Positions 5,503-7,664 of a stretch of 7,664 bases of DNA are shown here, one piece after another. The notes under the pieces were generated by a model. That model was not told where the DNA came from, did not search any database, and saw only the letters and a program-made list of their open reading frames with translations. Position 1 is the stretch's first letter. Each line of letters starts with the position of its first letter. Source of the DNA: Promethearchaeota archaeon (GTDB lineage: Archaea > Asgardarchaeota > Lokiarchaeia > Sigyniarchaeales > SOKP01); NCBI GenBank assembly GCA_016840695.1, contig JAEORV010000059.1:1-7664 (forward strand), given 5' to 3'. Both the position numbers and the translations under genes were made by a program.

Positions 5503-6306
5503 TTAGAAAAACATCCTGATTGACAAAATAACCAATACAATAGCCACGAAATATTGTAACACAACTTTAGGTATTTTATTTGAGAGTTTGGCACCTACTA
5601 TTGAACCCAATATTGCTCCTATTCCGATTAATATACCTATAATAAAATCGATTTGTCCAGTAATTGTATTTACTATGGTGTTGTATATTGCGGTAAAAAA
5701 TATAATTGAAGTTGAAATTGCTGTTGCGTTATGAATGGGATATTCTAAAACGATGTTTAAAGATGGCGTATTAATAACCCCTCCTCCAATTCCGATTAAT
5801 TTAGCTAGAAATCCTGCCAGTATAAATAGTGGAATACCTTTTTTAAGATGAGCCTTATAATCGTGGTTCTTTAAAGAAAATTCTACAGGATCTTCTGTTG
5901 AATTTTTAGCTGCAAGTCTGGACTTTCTCGCCTTCTTAATCATGATTATACTAGTAAAGAGCAAGACAACTGCAAAAATCCATTTTAAAACCGTGCTATC
6001 GATGGTAAAAATCACATCAAAAAGTATCGTGCATATAAAACTACCTAAAATTGAGAAACACCCAAAAATCACGGAACTTTTCAAATCAGTCCTTCCATCC
6101 TTCCAGTAAGTTAGAAATGCTGCTGCTGAGGAAATCAAAATTATGAATGAAGAAGTATCAACTGCAGATATCATTGGAAGTAATAAAAATAACGACATGA
6201 AGGGGACGTACATAACTCCTCCACCAATTCCTGCGACGGTGCTAATTATCCCAAAAAGGAGCCCGCATAACAAGCACGTAATAATGATAACTAACGCAAT
6301 TTCCAT
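5503..6306 (-). CDS. TauE/SafE family anion exporter (sulfite/sulfonate type permease)
   Basis: A 267-residue integral membrane protein with about eight hydrophobic segments in two homologous halves. Each half carries the family signature: GIGGGVMYVPF (26-36) and GIGGGVINTPSL (172-183). A basic, charged cytoplasmic loop (about 123-156) joins the halves, and the protein ends right after the last membrane helix, as is usual. Members move sulfite, sulfoacetate or other organic anions across the membrane, but many are uncharacterised, so the substrate is unknown. The ATG at 6306 has no clear ribosome-binding site, and I could not pick a convincing TATA box for it in the 172-bp gap shared with the diverging signal peptidase gene. 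Facing a sulfatase gene gives a tempting but weak link to sulfur compounds. Confidence 0.85.
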   Translation of the reverse strand: MEIALVIIITCLLCGLLFGIISTVAGIGGGVMYVPFMSLFLLLPMISAVDTSSFIILISSAAAFLTYWKDGRTDLKSSVIFGCFSILGSFICTILFDVIFTIDSTVLKWIFAVVLLFTSIIMIKKARKSRLAAKNSTEDPVEFSLKNHDYKAHLKKGIPLFILAGFLAKLIGIGGGVINTPSLNIVLEYPIHNATAISTSIIFFTAIYNTIVNTITGQIDFIIGILIGIGAILGSIVGAKLSNKIPKVVLQYFVAIVLVILSIRMFF

Positions 6307-6401
6307 GTTACTAAGAATTAAACACCCTATTATTACTTTACTAAAAATGAATATAATCCATTCCTAAATCATTCCCTGTTAGAAGTTATTGAGAAATAAT
6401 T

Positions 6402-6425
6402 GAATACTTTTTTTTATTCGTATTC
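6402..6425. repeat. Spaced inverted repeat GAATAC / GTATTC in the TauE / signal peptidase intergenic region
   Basis: Two perfect 6-bp arms (6402-6407 and 6420-6425) separated by 12 T-rich bases, within the 172-bp divergent promoter region (6307-6478). It could be a regulator site. The remaining bases of the gap are AT-rich with no other structure I can support. Confidence 0.25.
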
Positions 6426-6450
6426 TTTTTATTATTAAAGAGAGATTTGA

Positions 6451-6458
6451 ATTAAATC
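6451..6458 (+). promoter_or_regulatory. Possible TATA box of the signal peptidase gene
   Basis: ATTAAATC starts 28 nt before the ATG at 6479, the distance expected if transcription begins at the start codon. No ribosome-binding site is visible, which fits a leaderless message. The motif is a weak TATA match. Confidence 0.3.
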
Positions 6459-6478
6459 AAGAGTTAGATTTAGTATCT

Positions 6479-7129
6479 ATGAGAGGAAAAGAAAAATCTA
6501 AAAATAAAAAAGAAATGGGTTCAAAAAAAGCTATTCTGATAACAGTTATTTTAATAATCGTGGCGATCTCAAGCTCTTTTGTGGTTTATTTTATTTTACA
6601 GGTCTCACTTAATACAAGCACTCCTATTGTTGTCGTTACTTCACCAAGCATGTCTCCAAACATTAACACGGGAGATTTAGTATTTATAAGAGGAATTGAT
6701 CCTGCCTCTATAAGAAATGGTACTATAGAAGATAAAAATGGAGACGTGATTCTCTTTGATGCCCGAGGTCTATGGTCTGGTGCTCCATCTATTCCTGTTA
6801 TTCATCGAGTTGTAAATAAACAAAACAACAGCGGAGTGTGGGAATTCCAAACAAAGGGAGATGCTAATTCTCTTCCTGATGGTTATGGAGTATGGGTACC
6901 AGAAGATAGAATTTTTGGGGTTGTGATTGGCGGCATTCCATATATAGGCTGGATTAAAATCATTTTAACGGATTCAGGTTTGCTAATTCCACTAATAGTA
7001 GTTGTTATATTTTTAATTATTGCTAGCATAGTTTGGGATGTTTATAAAGAACAACAAGAGAAGAGAAATGCTATTGAGAATGAATCTTCAGAAACAAGCG
7101 AAGTAAAAAGACCTATAAATAAAAATTAG
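6479..7129 (+). CDS. Signal peptidase I, archaeal/Sec11 type (family S26B)
   Basis: A 216-residue membrane protease that removes signal peptides from proteins exported by Sec. A lysine-rich cytoplasmic N-terminus (1-17) precedes a membrane anchor (about 18-41). The catalytic domain then lies outside: SPSMSP gives the nucleophile Ser57, VIHRVV gives His109 in the place where bacterial LepB has Lys, and TKGDAN gives Asp128. VPEDRIFGVVIGGIPYIGW (140-158) is the usual last block. A second membrane helix (about 167-186) returns the chain to the cytoplasm, ending in a charged tail. Two membrane segments are common in archaeal members. It would process the exported proteins of this cell; whether the neighbouring M28 protein is cut or stays anchored is unknown. 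The gene is followed by a T8 tract. Confidence 0.9.
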   Translation: MRGKEKSKNKKEMGSKKAILITVILIIVAISSSFVVYFILQVSLNTSTPIVVVTSPSMSPNINTGDLVFIRGIDPASIRNGTIEDKNGDVILFDARGLWSGAPSIPVIHRVVNKQNNSGVWEFQTKGDANSLPDGYGVWVPEDRIFGVVIGGIPYIGWIKIILTDSGLLIPLIVVVIFLIIASIVWDVYKEQQEKRNAIENESSETSEVKRPINKN

Positions 7130-7130
7130 A

Positions 7131-7138
7131 TTTTTTTT
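7131..7138 (+). terminator. T8 terminator after the signal peptidase gene
   Basis: Eight consecutive T bases begin two bases after the TAG stop, a typical archaeal intrinsic termination signal. Confidence 0.55.
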
Positions 7139-7190
7139 ATTAACACGACAATAAAATTTAAAAATTGCAAAAATTTGATAGGAATATATA

Positions 7191-7214
7191 TTTGCTATGC
7201 GATTGCAGAGCAGA
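7191..7214 (+). other. Hairpin in the signal peptidase / Alba intergenic region
   Basis: TGCT (7193-7196) pairs with AGCA (7209-7212) and TGC (7198-7200) with GCA (7205-7207), with one A/G mismatch between the stems and a GATT loop. A T-G and a T-A pair can extend the base. It is the most GC-rich stretch of an otherwise AT-rich 204-bp gap and lies just after a TATA-like AATATATAT (7183-7191). It might be part of a small RNA or a protein-binding site; no known RNA family was recognised. Confidence 0.3.
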
Positions 7215-7295
7215 TGTATTTGTATTGAAATTAAAAATCAGTAATTACGAAAAAGCATCAATACATTAAATAAACAGAAATTCAAAAGAACAACA

Positions 7296-7303
7296 TTTAA
7301 ATA
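7296..7303 (+). promoter_or_regulatory. Probable TATA box of the Alba gene
   Basis: TTTAAATA predicts transcription starting at about 7322-7325, roughly 10 nt before the ATG. That leader would only partly include the GAGGG ribosome-binding site, so either the start is a few bases upstream or the site is not used. Confidence 0.45.
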
Positions 7304-7320
7304 AAAGCAATTTACATTAA

Positions 7321-7326
7321 AGAGGG
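7321..7326 (+). promoter_or_regulatory. Possible Shine-Dalgarno of the Alba gene
   Basis: AGAGGG ends 7 nt before the ATG at 7334, suitable spacing for a ribosome-binding site and support for this start. Confidence 0.45.
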
Positions 7327-7333
7327 AACGAAA

Positions 7334-7612
7334 ATGGGAAAAGAAGAAAATGCCGTGTTTATTGGCCGTCGACCTACCATGAATTACGTAATGGCAACAA
7401 TGATGGTTTTAAACAAAGGAGAAGAATGCACCGTAAAAGCTCGTGGAAGAGCGATTTCTCATGCCGTTGATGTATGCGAGATTTTAAAAAATCGCTTTTT
7501 AAAAGGCGTAGTTTATAAAGACATTAAACTTGCTACTGAACAATTAAGCGGAGAAAACGGACAGCAAAACAATGTAAGCTCAATAGAGATCGTACTTGCT
7601 CCTCCAAAATAA
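7334..7612 (+). CDS. albA: Alba (Sac10b) DNA/RNA-binding chromatin protein
   Basis: A 92-residue Alba, the usual family length, which acts as a dimer that coats and bridges DNA and also binds RNA. The full fold is recognisable: the first strand VFIGRRPTMNYVMA (8-21), the central VKARGRAISHAVDVCEILKNRF (33-54), and the last strands with NVSSIEIVLAPPK (80-92). The loop that in Sulfolobus Alba carries the paired Lys16-Lys17, whose acetylation weakens DNA binding, reads Arg12-Arg13 here, so the positive charge is kept but the acetylation site is gone. It is a single gene with its own promoter, as expected for an abundant chromatin protein. Identity is secure. Confidence 0.95.
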   Translation: MGKEENAVFIGRRPTMNYVMATMMVLNKGEECTVKARGRAISHAVDVCEILKNRFLKGVVYKDIKLATEQLSGENGQQNNVSSIEIVLAPPK

Positions 7613-7628
7613 ACAAAAATGAATTAGA

Positions 7629-7645
7629 AACGATTTTTAATCGTT
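7629..7645 (+). terminator. Possible hairpin terminator after the Alba gene
   Basis: AACGATT, loop TTT, AATCGTT: a perfect 7-bp stem 16 bases after the Alba stop codon. The T-rich tract that would complete a terminator is only four bases long (7657-7660), so the role is uncertain; the window ends here. Confidence 0.35.
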
Positions 7646-7664
7646 AATACAAAAAATTTTCATC

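Noticed and set aside
6143..6367. Plus-strand open frame overlapping the TauE/SafE gene start
   Set aside because: Most of it is antisense to the first signature motif of the permease, and it has no start signals.
7197..7244. A 15-codon open frame (ATG to TAA) in the gap before Alba
   Set aside because: Very short, no ribosome-binding site, and its ATG falls inside the hairpin stem; such frames are expected by chance.
1..7664. Mobile element, CRISPR array, defence system, tRNA or rRNA
   Set aside because: No transposase, integrase, repeat-spacer pattern, nuclease or effector motif, or RNA gene sequence was recognised on either strand.

Overview
The window looks like chromosomal DNA from an archaeon. 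The evidence is an Alba chromatin protein, a Sec11-type (Ser-His-Asp) signal peptidase, archaeal TATA-like boxes, several genes whose predicted transcription start falls on or near the start codon (leaderless), and T-rich tracts where terminators are expected. The DNA is AT-rich. A low-GC Asgard archaeon (Promethearchaeota, Lokiarchaeia-like) fits the mix of CoA-transferase-fold enzymes, MaoC hydratase, sulfatase and M28 peptidase. That placement is inference; no marker here fixes the phylum. No mobile element, CRISPR array, rRNA or tRNA was seen.

Layout. (1) Positions 1-1438, minus strand: a two-gene operon for a CoA-transferase-fold heterodimer. Subunit A is complete; subunit B is cut by the left edge. 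The pair resembles the IpdAB hydrolase branch more than true CoA transferases. (2) A divergent promoter region (1439-1627) carries near-palindromes. It is followed on the plus strand by a cobO-type cob(I)alamin adenosyltransferase that has no ATG/GTG/TTG before its P-loop and appears to start at ATT. (3) A MaoC-like enoyl-CoA hydratase (minus) converges on cobO and diverges from a membrane-anchored M28 metallopeptidase (plus). An 18-bp dyad sits between the two promoters. (4) A sulfatase without a signal peptide (plus) follows the peptidase and meets a TauE/SafE anion exporter (minus) tail to tail, with 2 bp between the stop codons. (5) Diverging from TauE/SafE is the signal peptidase (plus) with a T8 terminator, then a 204-bp intergenic stretch with a hairpin, then the Alba gene (plus).

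How the genes may work together. The CoA-transferase-fold pair and the MaoC hydratase both act on acyl-CoA thioesters and could serve fatty-acid, ring or polyketide-like acyl-CoA breakdown. Adenosylcobalamin made by CobO would serve B12 mutases such as methylmalonyl-CoA mutase, which is not in this window. Sulfatase and TauE/SafE could be linked through sulfate or sulfonate handling, but their opposite orientation makes this only a suggestion. The signal peptidase and Alba are housekeeping genes. I see no clear new multi-gene system. The most useful oddities are the ATT start of cobO, the missing catalytic Glu in subunit B, and the dyads in the two divergent promoter regions.
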